DNA of 64,000 nt from positions 372,001-436,000 of the forward strand of contig JADKCI010000002.1 of NCBI GenBank assembly GCA_016714645.1, in the 5' to 3' direction. The translations under genes and the position numbers were made by a program. The DNA comes from Chromatiaceae bacterium. GTDB lineage: Bacteria > Pseudomonadota > Gammaproteobacteria > Chromatiales > Chromatiaceae. The notes beneath the pieces are model-generated. The model saw nothing but the letters and a program-made list of their open reading frames with translations. It was not told the DNA's origin and made no database searches. This document shows, one piece after another, positions 8,714 through 17,232 of the stretch. Each line of letters begins with the position of its first letter. Positions within the stretch are counted from its first letter, which is position 1.

Positions 8714-9856
8714 ATGCGCATCGGCATCGTCGCCAACGAGCCCTCCGGCGATCAACTGGCCGCCGGTGTCATTCGTGCCCTGCGCGAGGCGCGGCCCGAT
8801 ATCAGCTTCATCGGCGTGGCCGGGCCGCGCATGGCCGAGGCGGGCTGCGAGACCCTGCTCGATCAGGAGCGCCTCTCCGTCATGGGGCTGGTGGAGGTCC
8901 TCAAGCACCTGCCAGAGGTCCTGCGCCTGCGGCGCCAACTGGGCGACTATTTTCTGGCCCACCGCCCGGATCTCTTCATTGGCGTGGACGCCCCGGACTT
9001 CAACCTGACTCTGGAACGGCGCCTGCGCCGGGCGGGTATCCCCACCGCCCACCTGGTCAGCCCCACCGTCTGGGCCTGGCGGCCCGGGCGGGTCAAGGGC
9101 CTGCGCTCCGCCGTCGATCTGGTGCTGAGCATTTTCCCCTTCGAAGAGGACTTTCTGCGCGAGCGGGGCGTGGCCGCCCGCTACATCGGTCACCCCCTGG
9201 CGGACGAGATCCCCCTTGAAACAGATCGGGGCGCGGCCCGCCAGGGCTTGGGTCTGCCCCTCTCCGGGCCGGTGATCGCCCTCCTGCCGGGCAGTCGCGT
9301 CAGTGAGGTCAAGCTGCTGGCGCGGCCCTTCATCGAGACGGCCGCTTGGTGTCAGGGGCATCAACCCGGGCTCGCCTTCGTGGTGCCACTGGTATCCCCG
9401 CGCCTGCGGGACCTGTTTGAGGAGATCCTGGCGCGGACTGGCCTGAAGATCCCCCTGACCCTGGTCGATGGCCGGGGGCGGGAGGTCATGATTGCCGCCG
9501 ATGCCGTCCTCACCGCCTCCGGCACCGCCACCCTGGAGGCCTTGCTGCTCAAACGTCCCATGGTGGTGGGCTACCGGCTCGATGCCTTCGCTTATCGCCT
9601 GGTCAAGGTGTTCAACCTCATCAAGGTCCCCCAGGTCGCCATGGCGAATATCCTGGCCGGCCGGGAACTGGCCCCGGAATTCATCCAGGACCGATGCCGG
9701 GCGGAACTGATGGGGCCGGCCCTGCTGGCGCTCCTGGCGGATGAGCCGCGGCTGGTCGAGATCCGGGAGACCTACGCCGGCATCCATCGGCAACTGCGCC
9801 GGGACGCCGGTCGCCAGGCCGCCCAGGCCTTGCTGGAACTGGCCGCGGCCCCTTGA
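8714..9856 (+). CDS. lpxB: Lipid-A-disaccharide synthase
   Basis: Family 19 glycosyltransferase that joins UDP-diacylglucosamine and lipid X. The true start is the ATG at 8714 (MRIGIVANEPSGDQLAAG), although the frame is open upstream through lpxA. Typical motifs are SPTVWAWRPGR, LPGSRVSEV, and ASGTATLEALL in the nucleotide-sugar site. The 380-aa length is normal. It overlaps rnhB at the stop codon. Confidence 0.97.
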   Translation: MRIGIVANEPSGDQLAAGVIRALREARPDISFIGVAGPRMAEAGCETLLDQERLSVMGLVEVLKHLPEVLRLRRQLGDYFLAHRPDLFIGVDAPDFNLTLERRLRRAGIPTAHLVSPTVWAWRPGRVKGLRSAVDLVLSIFPFEEDFLRERGVAARYIGHPLADEIPLETDRGAARQGLGLPLSGPVIALLPGSRVSEVKLLARPFIETAAWCQGHQPGLAFVVPLVSPRLRDLFEEILARTGLKIPLTLVDGRGREVMIAADAVLTASGTATLEALLLKRPMVVGYRLDAFAYRLVKVFNLIKVPQVAMANILAGRELAPEFIQDRCRAELMGPALLALLADEPRLVEIRETYAGIHRQLRRDAGRQAAQALLELAAAP

Positions 9857-10458
9857 TGGTGCCAGGCCCGGCCAGGGGGCTAACCACAGTCCTGATCGCC
9901 GGCATTGACGAGGCGGGTCGCGGGCCCCTGGCCGGCCCCGTAACCGCCGCCGCCGTCATCCTCGATCCCGCTCGGCCCATCCCGGGCCTGGATGACTCCA
10001 AACGCCTGTCCCCCACCCGGCGCGCCCTCCTGGAGCCCGAAATCCAGCGGTTTTCCCTGGCTTGGTGTGTGGCCAGCGCCAGCCCCGTGGAGATCGATAC
10101 CCTCAACATCCTCCAGGCGACCCTGCTGGCCATGCGCAGGGCGGTCCAGGGTCTGGCGTTCCCCCCGGATCGGGCCCTGGTGGACGGCAACCGCTGCCCA
10201 TTGCTGAGCTGTCCCGTCGCGGCCATCGTGGGCGGCGATGCCAAGGTGGCCGCCATCTCCGCCGCCTCCATCCTGGCCAAGGTCGCCCGGGACCGGGAGA
10301 TGGCGCGGCTTGATCTGCTTTATCCTGGCTATGGACTGGCCCTTCATAAGGGGTACCCGACTCAAGCTCATATTGCCGCCCTGCGGGCCCTGGGTCCCAG
10401 TCCCATCCACCGCCGCTCCTTTCGCCCGGTGCGCGAGGCCCTGGAGCTGTTGGCCTGA
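9856..10458 (+). CDS. rnhB: Ribonuclease HII
   Basis: Cleaves RNA in RNA-DNA hybrids and removes single ribonucleotides from DNA. The protein (200 aa from the ATG at 9856; a TTG at 9853 is the alternative) has the catalytic motif GIDEAGRGPLAGPV near the N-terminus, DDSK at about residue 45, and AAISAASILAKVARD later. The start overlaps the lpxB stop. This ends the plus-strand operon; the next gene is on the opposite strand. Confidence 0.96.
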   Translation: MVPGPARGLTTVLIAGIDEAGRGPLAGPVTAAAVILDPARPIPGLDDSKRLSPTRRALLEPEIQRFSLAWCVASASPVEIDTLNILQATLLAMRRAVQGLAFPPDRALVDGNRCPLLSCPVAAIVGGDAKVAAISAASILAKVARDREMARLDLLYPGYGLALHKGYPTQAHIAALRALGPSPIHRRSFRPVREALELLA

Positions 10459-10613
10459 CAGGGGCCGGGGGCGGGCGGGGCGGCGAATGTCGCGGCTGAG
10501 GGGGGACGCCGACCCGTGACTCGGGCAGATGACCCCTAGGCCTGCATTGACCTGCCGGCAAGCCGAGGATTCACCGGGAGCGACTGAATCGTGACTTAGG
10601 CTGTCCTGTACCC

Positions 10614-11948
10614 TCAGGCCTCCGGCGCGCCGATCTGATCGGCGAGGTCCTTGAGGGTCAAACCGGCCAGGGCCTGGTGACGGGCCTCGTCGAGGCGGAT
10701 CTCGATGGCGGTGGTGGCGGGAACGGCGGACGGGGGCGGGGGGGTGCCCAGGGTCTCTGGGTAGCCCCGGGCGAAGTCCAGCAGCCCGGCGAGGGTCAGG
10801 GTATCCGGGGCGCGGCTCGGGACAAAGCGGCTGGGTTCCCCGGCGGTACGCACCAGGTAGCCGCCGGCCTCCAGCAGCTCGAGCCTATTCCCGACGAGGC
10901 AGCAGGGCAGTCCCAGGGCCTGGGCCAGGCTGTCCCTGTCCCAGGGTGACCCGCCATGGTAATGGCGATGCGCCACCTGTCCCGCCACTGCCAGGGTCCA
11001 GCGCTCCTGGAGCTGGCAACTGGGCAACACCTCCCCGTCGGCCGTCGTCAGGTATTCGGGGTGCTGGAGGTAAAAGGCGAGGCTGGCGCCGGCCAGGAGG
11101 ATGAGCCAGGCGATATGGACCCAGATCATGAAGAGGATGGGGATCGCGAAGCCGGAATAGATGGCGGTGAGGTGGGTGGAACCGGCCATGAAATAGGAGA
11201 AGCCCCAGCCCGTGAGCCGCCACAGGGCCGTCGCCGCCAGGGCACCCACCAGGGCGGGGCGGAAGTGGACGCGGGCCTGGGGTAGCGAGACGTAGATGAA
11301 GGTGAAGGCGGCGGCCAGTATCAGGTAAGGAAGCAGCCAGTCGAGGAGGGCCAGCAGCCCGGACCCGGGGGCGCTGGTCAGCAGGCTGGTGAAGGGGGCG
11401 CTGGACTGGATGGAACCGGCCAAACCCGAGGCCGAGAGAAACAGCACCGGGGCGACCAGGATGACGGTCAGGTAATGGCTGAAGCGATTAGCCAGGGATC
11501 GCGGTTGGGCGACATGCCAAATATGGTTGAAGGCCTCCTCGGTCTTCTCGATCAGGGAGACCGAGGTGTAGATGAGGAGCACCAGTCCCAGGGTGCCCAG
11601 CACGGCGACCCGGGCGTTTTCGACGAATTGGATGAGCTGGGTGCCGATGATCACGCCCGTCTCCCCTAGCGGTACCAGGGCCTCCAGGAGCAGGGGCTCC
11701 ACCCGGTTGTGGACGCCGAAGCCCTTGAGGACGGAGAAGCTCACCGCCAGCAGGGGCACCAGGGAGAGGAGGGTGGTATAGACCAGGCCCATGGCCCGCA
11801 GATTGAGCTGGCCCTGGGTGAAGTCGCGCACCAGGGCCCGGGGGAGGGGCGGGAGCCTCAAGGCCAGCCGCGCGACGAGATCCGGGTCTGGCCGCCGACT
11901 CCCGAGGGTCTCCGCGCCCGGGCTGGCGAAGTCAAGAGGCTGGGTCAT
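10614..11948 (-). CDS. YihY/virulence factor BrkB family membrane protein
   Basis: A 444-aa inner-membrane protein of the YihY/BrkB family, once misnamed ribonuclease BN. The N-terminal half carries about six hydrophobic segments (for example TTLLSLVPLLAVSFSV, which holds the family YTTLLSLVPLLA motif). The C-terminal 140 residues are soluble and look like the winged-helix tail found in many proteobacterial members. The family function is not established. It is a single gene, convergent with rnhB and divergent from lolA. Confidence 0.85.
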   Translation of the reverse strand: MTQPLDFASPGAETLGSRRPDPDLVARLALRLPPLPRALVRDFTQGQLNLRAMGLVYTTLLSLVPLLAVSFSVLKGFGVHNRVEPLLLEALVPLGETGVIIGTQLIQFVENARVAVLGTLGLVLLIYTSVSLIEKTEEAFNHIWHVAQPRSLANRFSHYLTVILVAPVLFLSASGLAGSIQSSAPFTSLLTSAPGSGLLALLDWLLPYLILAAAFTFIYVSLPQARVHFRPALVGALAATALWRLTGWGFSYFMAGSTHLTAIYSGFAIPILFMIWVHIAWLILLAGASLAFYLQHPEYLTTADGEVLPSCQLQERWTLAVAGQVAHRHYHGGSPWDRDSLAQALGLPCCLVGNRLELLEAGGYLVRTAGEPSRFVPSRAPDTLTLAGLLDFARGYPETLGTPPPPSAVPATTAIEIRLDEARHQALAGLTLKDLADQIGAPEA

Positions 11949-12150
11949 AGGGGCGGGTCCAAAGAGCGTTTGAGGTGGCGGGCGGCAAAAGAATAACCCC
12001 CAAGAGGCCGTTACTCTATACCGATCGAAGGGGCAAAAGGGTCGATTCTGGCCCGGCGGGGCTACAATAGGGCCCCTATCGTCACCAAATACTTAAATTA
12101 GACTGGTCCTTGGCGGTCATCGCCAGGCCATTTTCGCCCTAACGGACCCC

Positions 12151-12849
12151 ATGAAGAAACCAACCATGCGCATGCCCAGGACCCTTTCCCCAGTTCACAA
12201 ACGTCTCCCTCCCGGTCAAGTGGGCCGGGTGCTGAAGGCGGCCTTGACCGCCACCCTCTTGATCCTGAATGGGATCGCCCTGGCCGCGCCCAGCGGCGAG
12301 GCGCGGTTGAAGGACTATCTCAAGGGGTTGAACACCCTGTCCTCCGAGTTTCGTCAGTACACCCTGAGCGCCGATGGTGGGCGCATGATCGAGTCCGAGG
12401 GCACCCTCTATCTCCAGCGGCCCGGCCGCTTCCGCTGGGAATATCGGGCGCCGATGGAGCAGGTCATCGTGGCCGATGGCGATCGCGTCTGGCTCCATGA
12501 TATCGAGCTGGATCAGATCTCCCACCAGAATCAGTCCAGCGCCCTGGACGGTACGCCGGCCCAGTTACTGTCGTCCAATGAGCCCATCGATCGTCACTTC
12601 GAAATTTTCGCCTGGGACCCCGGCGACGGGCGGGACTGGGTGGAACTGCAACCCAAGAAGGCGGATGGGCAGGTCACGCGTATCCGTATCGGCTTCATTG
12701 GCGAGGCCTTGGATACCCTGCTCATGGAAGACAGCTTCGGCCAGATCACCCGCTTCAGCCTCCTGGACACCAAGCGCAACCCCAAGCTGGATCCCAAGCT
12801 CTTCAAGCTGGACCGGCCCATCGGCGGAGACTTTCTCGAGATCCAGTAA
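12151..12849 (+). CDS. lolA: Outer-membrane lipoprotein carrier protein LolA
   Basis: Periplasmic shuttle that takes lipoproteins from LolCDE to LolB. The 232-aa protein has an N-terminal extension, a signal peptide (LKAALTATLLILNGIALAA), and then the LolA fold with SSEFRQYT, GTLYLQRPGRFRWEY, and a hydrophobic cavity built of beta strands. Start ambiguity: ATGs at 12151, 12166 and 12172; the later ones shorten the long pre-signal stretch. It stops one base before the rarA ATG, a conserved gammaproteobacterial pair. Confidence 0.93.
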   Translation: MKKPTMRMPRTLSPVHKRLPPGQVGRVLKAALTATLLILNGIALAAPSGEARLKDYLKGLNTLSSEFRQYTLSADGGRMIESEGTLYLQRPGRFRWEYRAPMEQVIVADGDRVWLHDIELDQISHQNQSSALDGTPAQLLSSNEPIDRHFEIFAWDPGDGRDWVELQPKKADGQVTRIRIGFIGEALDTLLMEDSFGQITRFSLLDTKRNPKLDPKLFKLDRPIGGDFLEIQ

Positions 12850-14205
12850 ATGACGATCCCTGCCGCCGCACGTCAGGCCGCAGCCCACCCCATGGCCCCC
12901 CTGGCGGAGCGTATGCGTCCCCGCACCCTGGCGGAATTCCGTGGCCAGGCCCACCTCCTCGCCCCCGGCAAGCCCCTGCGCCGGGCGATCGAGATGGATC
13001 GGCCCCACTCCATGATCTTCTGGGGGCCGCCGGGTACCGGCAAGACGACCCTGGCGCGGCTCCTTGCGGGCTCTTCCGGTTGCCATTTCATGCGCCTCTC
13101 GGCGGTCCTGTCCGGGGTCAAGGACATCCGCGAGGCGGTGGAGGAGGCCCGGCGGGTGCGCGCCGCGGATGGGCGGGGCAGCATCCTCTTCATTGACGAG
13201 GTCCATCGGTTCAACAAGGCCCAGCAGGATGCCTTCCTGCCCCATGTGGAGGAGGGGGCCCTGGTCTTTATCGGCGCCACCACCGAGAACCCCTCCTTTG
13301 AACTCAACAATGCCCTCCTGTCCCGTGCTCGGGTCTATGTCCTCAAGGCCCTGGAGCTTGAAGACCTGGAAGGGGTCATGGACCAGGCCCTGGCGGATCG
13401 GGAGCGGGGCCTGGGTCAACTGGGTCTGACCCTGGCCCCCGAGCAGCGCCGGGTGCTGGCGGAGGCGTCGGATGGTGATGCCCGCCGTGCCCTGAATCTG
13501 CTGGAGTTGGCGGCGGACCTGAGCGAGGGCGGGGAGATGGGCGAAGGGGTGGTGACGGAGGTCATCGCCGGTCATGCGCGGCGTTTTGATAAGGGCGGTG
13601 ATATCTTCTATGACCAGATCTCCGCCCTGCACAAATCGGTGCGCGGTTCGGCCCCGGACGCGGCCCTCTATTGGCTGGCGCGCATGATCGACGGCGGTTG
13701 CGATCCCCTCTATATCGCCCGGCGGGTGGCGCGCATGGCGAGCGAGGATATTGGCAATGCCGACCCGCGGGCGTTGGAGTTGGCCTTAAACGCTTGGGAT
13801 ATGCAGGAGCGCCTCGGCAGTCCCGAGGGGGAGCTGGCCATTGCCCAAGCGGTGGTTTATATGGCCTGCGCGGCGAAGAGCAATGCTGTTTATCTGGCCT
13901 GGAAGGCCGCCCAGGAGGATGCCCGCCAGTCCGGCTCCCTGGAAGTCCCCGTCCATCTGCGCAATGCCCCGACCCGGCTCATGAAGGAGCTGGGGTATGG
14001 TCACGACTATCGCTATGCCCATGATGAGCCGGAGGGCTATGCCGCTGGCGAGGTCTATTTCCCCGACGGTCTGCGGCCGCGACGGTATTACGCACCGGTG
14101 GATCGCGGGTTGGAGATTCGCATTCGGGAGAAGCTGGGGCATTTGCGGGAGCTGGATAGGCTGGCGCGGGCGGGTTCTGGTGCTCCTGTCCGGGGGTCGC
14201 CGTAA
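12850..14205 (+). CDS. rarA: Replication-associated recombination protein A
   Basis: AAA+ ATPase of the clamp-loader clade that acts at stalled replication forks. Walker A is GPPGTGKTT (about residue 60), Walker B FIDEVHRF, sensor 1 GATTENPSFE; the C-terminal tetramerisation domain has the HKSVRGS and DAALYWLARM motifs. The ATG directly follows the lolA stop. The last 25 codons (from 14130) lie inside a 221-bp sequence that recurs at 16844, and the final residues are supplied by a palindromic repeat element, so the natural C-terminus may be altered. Confidence 0.96.
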   Translation: MTIPAAARQAAAHPMAPLAERMRPRTLAEFRGQAHLLAPGKPLRRAIEMDRPHSMIFWGPPGTGKTTLARLLAGSSGCHFMRLSAVLSGVKDIREAVEEARRVRAADGRGSILFIDEVHRFNKAQQDAFLPHVEEGALVFIGATTENPSFELNNALLSRARVYVLKALELEDLEGVMDQALADRERGLGQLGLTLAPEQRRVLAEASDGDARRALNLLELAADLSEGGEMGEGVVTEVIAGHARRFDKGGDIFYDQISALHKSVRGSAPDAALYWLARMIDGGCDPLYIARRVARMASEDIGNADPRALELALNAWDMQERLGSPEGELAIAQAVVYMACAAKSNAVYLAWKAAQEDARQSGSLEVPVHLRNAPTRLMKELGYGHDYRYAHDEPEGYAAGEVYFPDGLRPRRYYAPVDRGLEIRIREKLGHLRELDRLARAGSGAPVRGSP

Positions 14206-14350
14206 ATCCATCCCTGGAGGCTCGGGCATGGCATCCCTGCCATGCACGCCCCCGGACAGAAGCACCAGACCCCGCTTGTGAGCGTCTGGTGGCTGGGTAT
14301 GCTGGGAGTAGCGGCTTCCCGGCCTTGGCGAAGGCCTTGATCACGGGGGT
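14130..14350. repeat. 221-bp direct repeat, copy A (with rarA 3' end)
   Basis: Matches 16844-17064 without gaps; reading by eye gives about 17 differences in 221 bases, with the middle 100 bases identical. The left part is rarA coding sequence. The rest is a structured palindromic element: an outer inverted repeat (CTGGTGCTCCTGTCCGGGGG at 14177 pairing with the stretch near 14252-14272) and an inner perfect hairpin GCATGGCA/TGCCATGC. Together with copy B it brackets the permease and carbonic anhydrase genes. Confidence 0.9.
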
Positions 14351-14356
14351 TGCCCC

Positions 14357-16087
14357 TCAGTCATCAAAGCGCATGGTCACCGTGCATTGACCATTCTGTT
14401 CATCAACCTTGAGGCCGTCGGCCTGGCGTCTGATCAAAAAGCCGGCCAGCTCCGCCAGGGCATCGGGATCATCCATCAGCCGCTCGGGGTCTGGGGGCTC
14501 ATGGGCAAGGCGCAGGGGTCTGCCGGCATAGGTGACACGGATTTGGCATTGGTATTCATCGAAGCGGGCCACCAGCTCGACGTGGGGATCGTCCCCGTCC
14601 GCCAGTAGTCCATGGGCATAGACGGCATCCAACAGCTCATGGGTGGCATGATCGAGGCGCATCACCACCTCCGGGCGGGCGCCCCACTGGTGCCCGAGGT
14701 GCCACAAGTATTTGTTGACCGTTGTTGGCCATTGGGCATCGAGTGGAACGCTATGGGCCACGAATTGATGAACTCCCAGCCGGAATAGGGCGTTGAGCCC
14801 GATGGCAACGATCACTGCCAGAGCGACCATACTGGACAGCGAGGTATCGATTATCCCCACGGACTGGCTAGTATTCACCAACACCGTGTCGTGACCGATG
14901 GCGGCGATGAGCGCCAGGCCCAGGGTCAGGGTCTTGCGCGGGTCTAGCAGGCGCGAGGTGATGATCTTGATGCCGCCCAGGATGATGAATGACGCGACGA
15001 ACATCAGTACGGCTCCGATCACCGGCGGCGCCAGCAGGGTCCAGAGGCTGGCCACGGGGGGGAAGAAGGCGAGGGCGATGAAAACCCCACCCAGGGCAAA
15101 GCCCACGATACGACTGGTCACCCCGGTCGCCAGAGCCAGGCCAAGGGCACCGCCACTGGCCGTCTGGGCGACGCCATTGATCAGCGAGCAGGCGGCGTTG
15201 GTCAGGCCCTCGGCCATGAGCCCGCGGCCGATCCCGGCCATGTCTGGGCGCTTCCAGCCGGCGTCGTTGGCCCGCTGGGCGATGGTGAGGACGCCAAAGC
15301 AGTTGAAGGAGAGCGCCAGGCCGACGAGGAGGAATTCTGGCACCAGGGTCCAGTCGAAGGCCCAGCCAAACTGGCCGATGGGGGGAACCCCGAACAGGGG
15401 GACTTGAGAGATGACCGCCAGGCGCTCCGTATCCACCAACCCCAGCCAGAGGGCCAGGGCCTGACCGACCACCAGGCCCGTGAAGACGGAAAAGGCGCGC
15501 AACCGCCCCTTGCCCCAGATGTTGAAGAGAATGATGGTCGACAGGGTCAGGAGGCCTACCTGCAGGATGCGAGGATCCCCGGTATGAGGGGTATCGATGG
15601 CGAGGAAATTGCGCAGGCCGACCAGGCCGAGCCCAAGGCCCAGGATGAGGACGATGAGGCCGGCGATTTCCACCGGAAAGAGGGCGCGCAGCCGGGGCAG
15701 GACCCGGGCCAGAGCCATCTGTACCCCCGCCGCTACCAACATCATGCCAAAGGCGAGCCCCAGGCCACCCATCTGGACGGCGGCCAGGGAGGCGGGAAAG
15801 GCCACCGAGGAGGTATGTAAGGGACTAAAGAGGCCGACGCCAATCCCGCCGCGATTAAGCGCCTGAAGGATAACGCCGATGCCCGCCCCCATCATGGTCA
15901 GCGCCACCAGTCCCGCCGCGCCCGCCATGTCCAAGCCTGCTTGGCGGGCCAGCACCACGGGCAGGGTCATGATGGCGCCGAGGAAGGCCACCTGCTGCAG
16001 GGCCACAATGAGGATTAGACTGGCAGGTGGGCGCTCATCCACCCAGTAGTCGATACCGTCGGGCCGTATCGCCCGGTCACGGGCCAA
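14357..16087 (-). CDS. NCS2-type (uracil/xanthine-like) permease with a C-terminal GHKL-like domain
   Basis: Roughly 450 residues of membrane-spanning sequence resembling nucleobase:cation symporter-2 proteins. FPVEIAGLIVLILG and the segment ASGGALGLALATGVTSR correspond to the NCS2 signature region. After the last membrane segment comes a soluble domain of about 120 residues (HATHELLDAVYAHGL ... AGFLIRRQADGLKVDEQNG) that resembles RsbW-like GHKL ATPase folds, with a weakened N-box. Substrate is unknown; the neighbour is a carbonic anhydrase, so bicarbonate is a thinkable but unproven cargo. The TTG at 16087, just after the anhydrase stop, is chosen; an ATG at 16174 would overlap that gene by 86 bp. 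Confidence 0.75.
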   Translation of the reverse strand: MARDRAIRPDGIDYWVDERPPASLILIVALQQVAFLGAIMTLPVVLARQAGLDMAGAAGLVALTMMGAGIGVILQALNRGGIGVGLFSPLHTSSVAFPASLAAVQMGGLGLAFGMMLVAAGVQMALARVLPRLRALFPVEIAGLIVLILGLGLGLVGLRNFLAIDTPHTGDPRILQVGLLTLSTIILFNIWGKGRLRAFSVFTGLVVGQALALWLGLVDTERLAVISQVPLFGVPPIGQFGWAFDWTLVPEFLLVGLALSFNCFGVLTIAQRANDAGWKRPDMAGIGRGLMAEGLTNAACSLINGVAQTASGGALGLALATGVTSRIVGFALGGVFIALAFFPPVASLWTLLAPPVIGAVLMFVASFIILGGIKIITSRLLDPRKTLTLGLALIAAIGHDTVLVNTSQSVGIIDTSLSSMVALAVIVAIGLNALFRLGVHQFVAHSVPLDAQWPTTVNKYLWHLGHQWGARPEVVMRLDHATHELLDAVYAHGLLADGDDPHVELVARFDEYQCQIRVTYAGRPLRLAHEPPDPERLMDDPDALAELAGFLIRRQADGLKVDEQNGQCTVTMRFDD

Positions 16088-16088
16088 C

Positions 16089-16781
16089 TCAGTGCACCTC
16101 GACCGGGAGGAACTGGCCTGTGCGGGGGTGGGTGGCCCAGAGGTCGCCGGTTTCGAGATCAAACCACCAGCCATGGAGGCTCAGGGAGCCCGCGGCGACA
16201 CGCTCGGCAATCCAAGGGTAAGTAAGCAAATTGTTCCGGGAGTTGAGCACCGCGGCGCGCTCGACCAGGTAACTGTAATCCTTTAGCCGCTCTACGGGCA
16301 CCGGGCGGGGCTCGCCTGTTACCGGGTCCTCAATCTCGGCATGGCAGGCATCCTTGGCCAGGGCCAGCCAGGGACCGAGGAAGTCCGAAGGCGGTGCCTG
16401 ACCGGCGGCGGTCTGGATGGCCGCCTGGATGCCTCCGCAGTGGGCGTGTCCGAAAACGACGAGGTGAGAGACGTTTAGTGCCTTGACCCCATACTCGATG
16501 GCCGCGCGTACGCCATGTTCGGTGCCCTGGCCTAAGGTATAGGGCGGGACCAGATTGGCGACATTCCGGATGATGAAAACCTCGCCCAGTTCCGCTCCGC
16601 TGATGCGCGTCAGGTCTACCCGTGAGTCGGAGCAACCGATCAAGAGCACCTCGGGTTTTTGGCCTTTGGCCAGCTCCATCATGCGCGTCTGGCCACTGAG
16701 GTATTCCTGTTGCCGAAAGGCCATGACCCCGTGAACGAGGCGTAGCATGACCCCCTGATACAGGGTATCGTCAAAATTCAT
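16089..16781 (-). CDS. Beta-class carbonic anhydrase
   Basis: Interconverts CO2 and bicarbonate in the cytosol. The 230-aa protein (start MNFDDTLYQG, ATG at 16781) has the zinc and catalytic ligands of the beta class: CSDSR (Cys, Asp-Arg dyad) and HAHCGG (His, Cys), plus RNVANLVPPY. The frame is open further upstream into the repeat element, but that part is not anhydrase-like. The stop is almost immediately followed by the permease start, so the two are co-transcribed. No signal peptide. Confidence 0.93.
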   Translation of the reverse strand: MNFDDTLYQGVMLRLVHGVMAFRQQEYLSGQTRMMELAKGQKPEVLLIGCSDSRVDLTRISGAELGEVFIIRNVANLVPPYTLGQGTEHGVRAAIEYGVKALNVSHLVVFGHAHCGGIQAAIQTAAGQAPPSDFLGPWLALAKDACHAEIEDPVTGEPRPVPVERLKDYSYLVERAAVLNSRNNLLTYPWIAERVAAGSLSLHGWWFDLETGDLWATHPRTGQFLPVEVH

Positions 16782-16843
16782 GGTGTCTAACACTCCTGCA
16801 GTGACGGATAGGCGCCTGAAGATAACATAGTCCCTCGGAGATA

Positions 16844-17064
16844 GAAGCTGGTGCATTTTCCGGAGCTGGACAGGCTGGCGCGGGCGGGTTCTGGTGCTCC
16901 TGTCCGGGGGTCGCCGTAAATCCATCCCTGGAGGCTCGGGCATGGCATCCCTGCCATGCACGCCCCCGGACAGCAGCACCAGACCCCGCTCATGAGGGTC
17001 TGGCGGCTGGGTACGCTGGAAGAAACGGCTGCCCGGCCTTGGCGAGAGCCTTGGTCACGGGGGT
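16844..17064. repeat. 221-bp direct repeat, copy B
   Basis: Ungapped copy of 14130-14350. It lies upstream of the carbonic anhydrase and includes a decayed version of the last rarA codons (GGAGCTGGACAGGCTGGCGC at 16862 against GGAGCTGGATAGGCTGGCGC in rarA), followed by the same nested-hairpin palindrome. The rarA-like part has no coding role here, so it marks a duplication associated with arrival of the two-gene cassette. Confidence 0.9.
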
Positions 17065-17124
17065 GCTTGAAGGGGGTACTACCCAGGAGTGGATGCGCCA
17101 GCCACGCCTTGGCCTATAGAAGGA

Positions 17125-17213
17125 GGGTCGGGTGAGAGCTGTCGCCAAGCCTACAGGGATGTATTCACGGCGTCCCCCGCCAGCCCTCACCCGACCCGGG
17201 ACAGCGACAGCTC
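17125..17213. repeat. Palindromic element with interleaved inverted repeats
   Basis: GGGTCGGGTGAG at 17125-17136 pairs with CTCACCCGACCC at 17186-17197, and GAGCTGTCGC at 17136-17145 pairs with GCGACAGCTC at 17204-17213. The arms are ordered x, y, x', y', a pseudoknot-like topology. The centre (17148-17170) is the reverse complement, 20 of 23 bases, of the core of the 221-bp repeat (14200-14222 and 16914-16936), so it is a third, inverted member of the same dispersed repeat family. It lies just after the methyltransferase stop and could act as a transcription end. Confidence 0.7.
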
Positions 17214-17232
17214 AGATGTTTTGGCCACAGGG

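Noticed and set aside
12565..13632. A 355-codon frame opposite lolA and rarA
   Set aside because: Antisense shadow; both sense genes are complete and conserved.
14206..14356. Possible small protein genes inside the 221-bp repeats (MLLSGGVHGRDAMPEPPG-type frame in both copies)
   Set aside because: The frame follows the palindromic element and ends differently in each copy; the sequence is better explained as a structured repeat.
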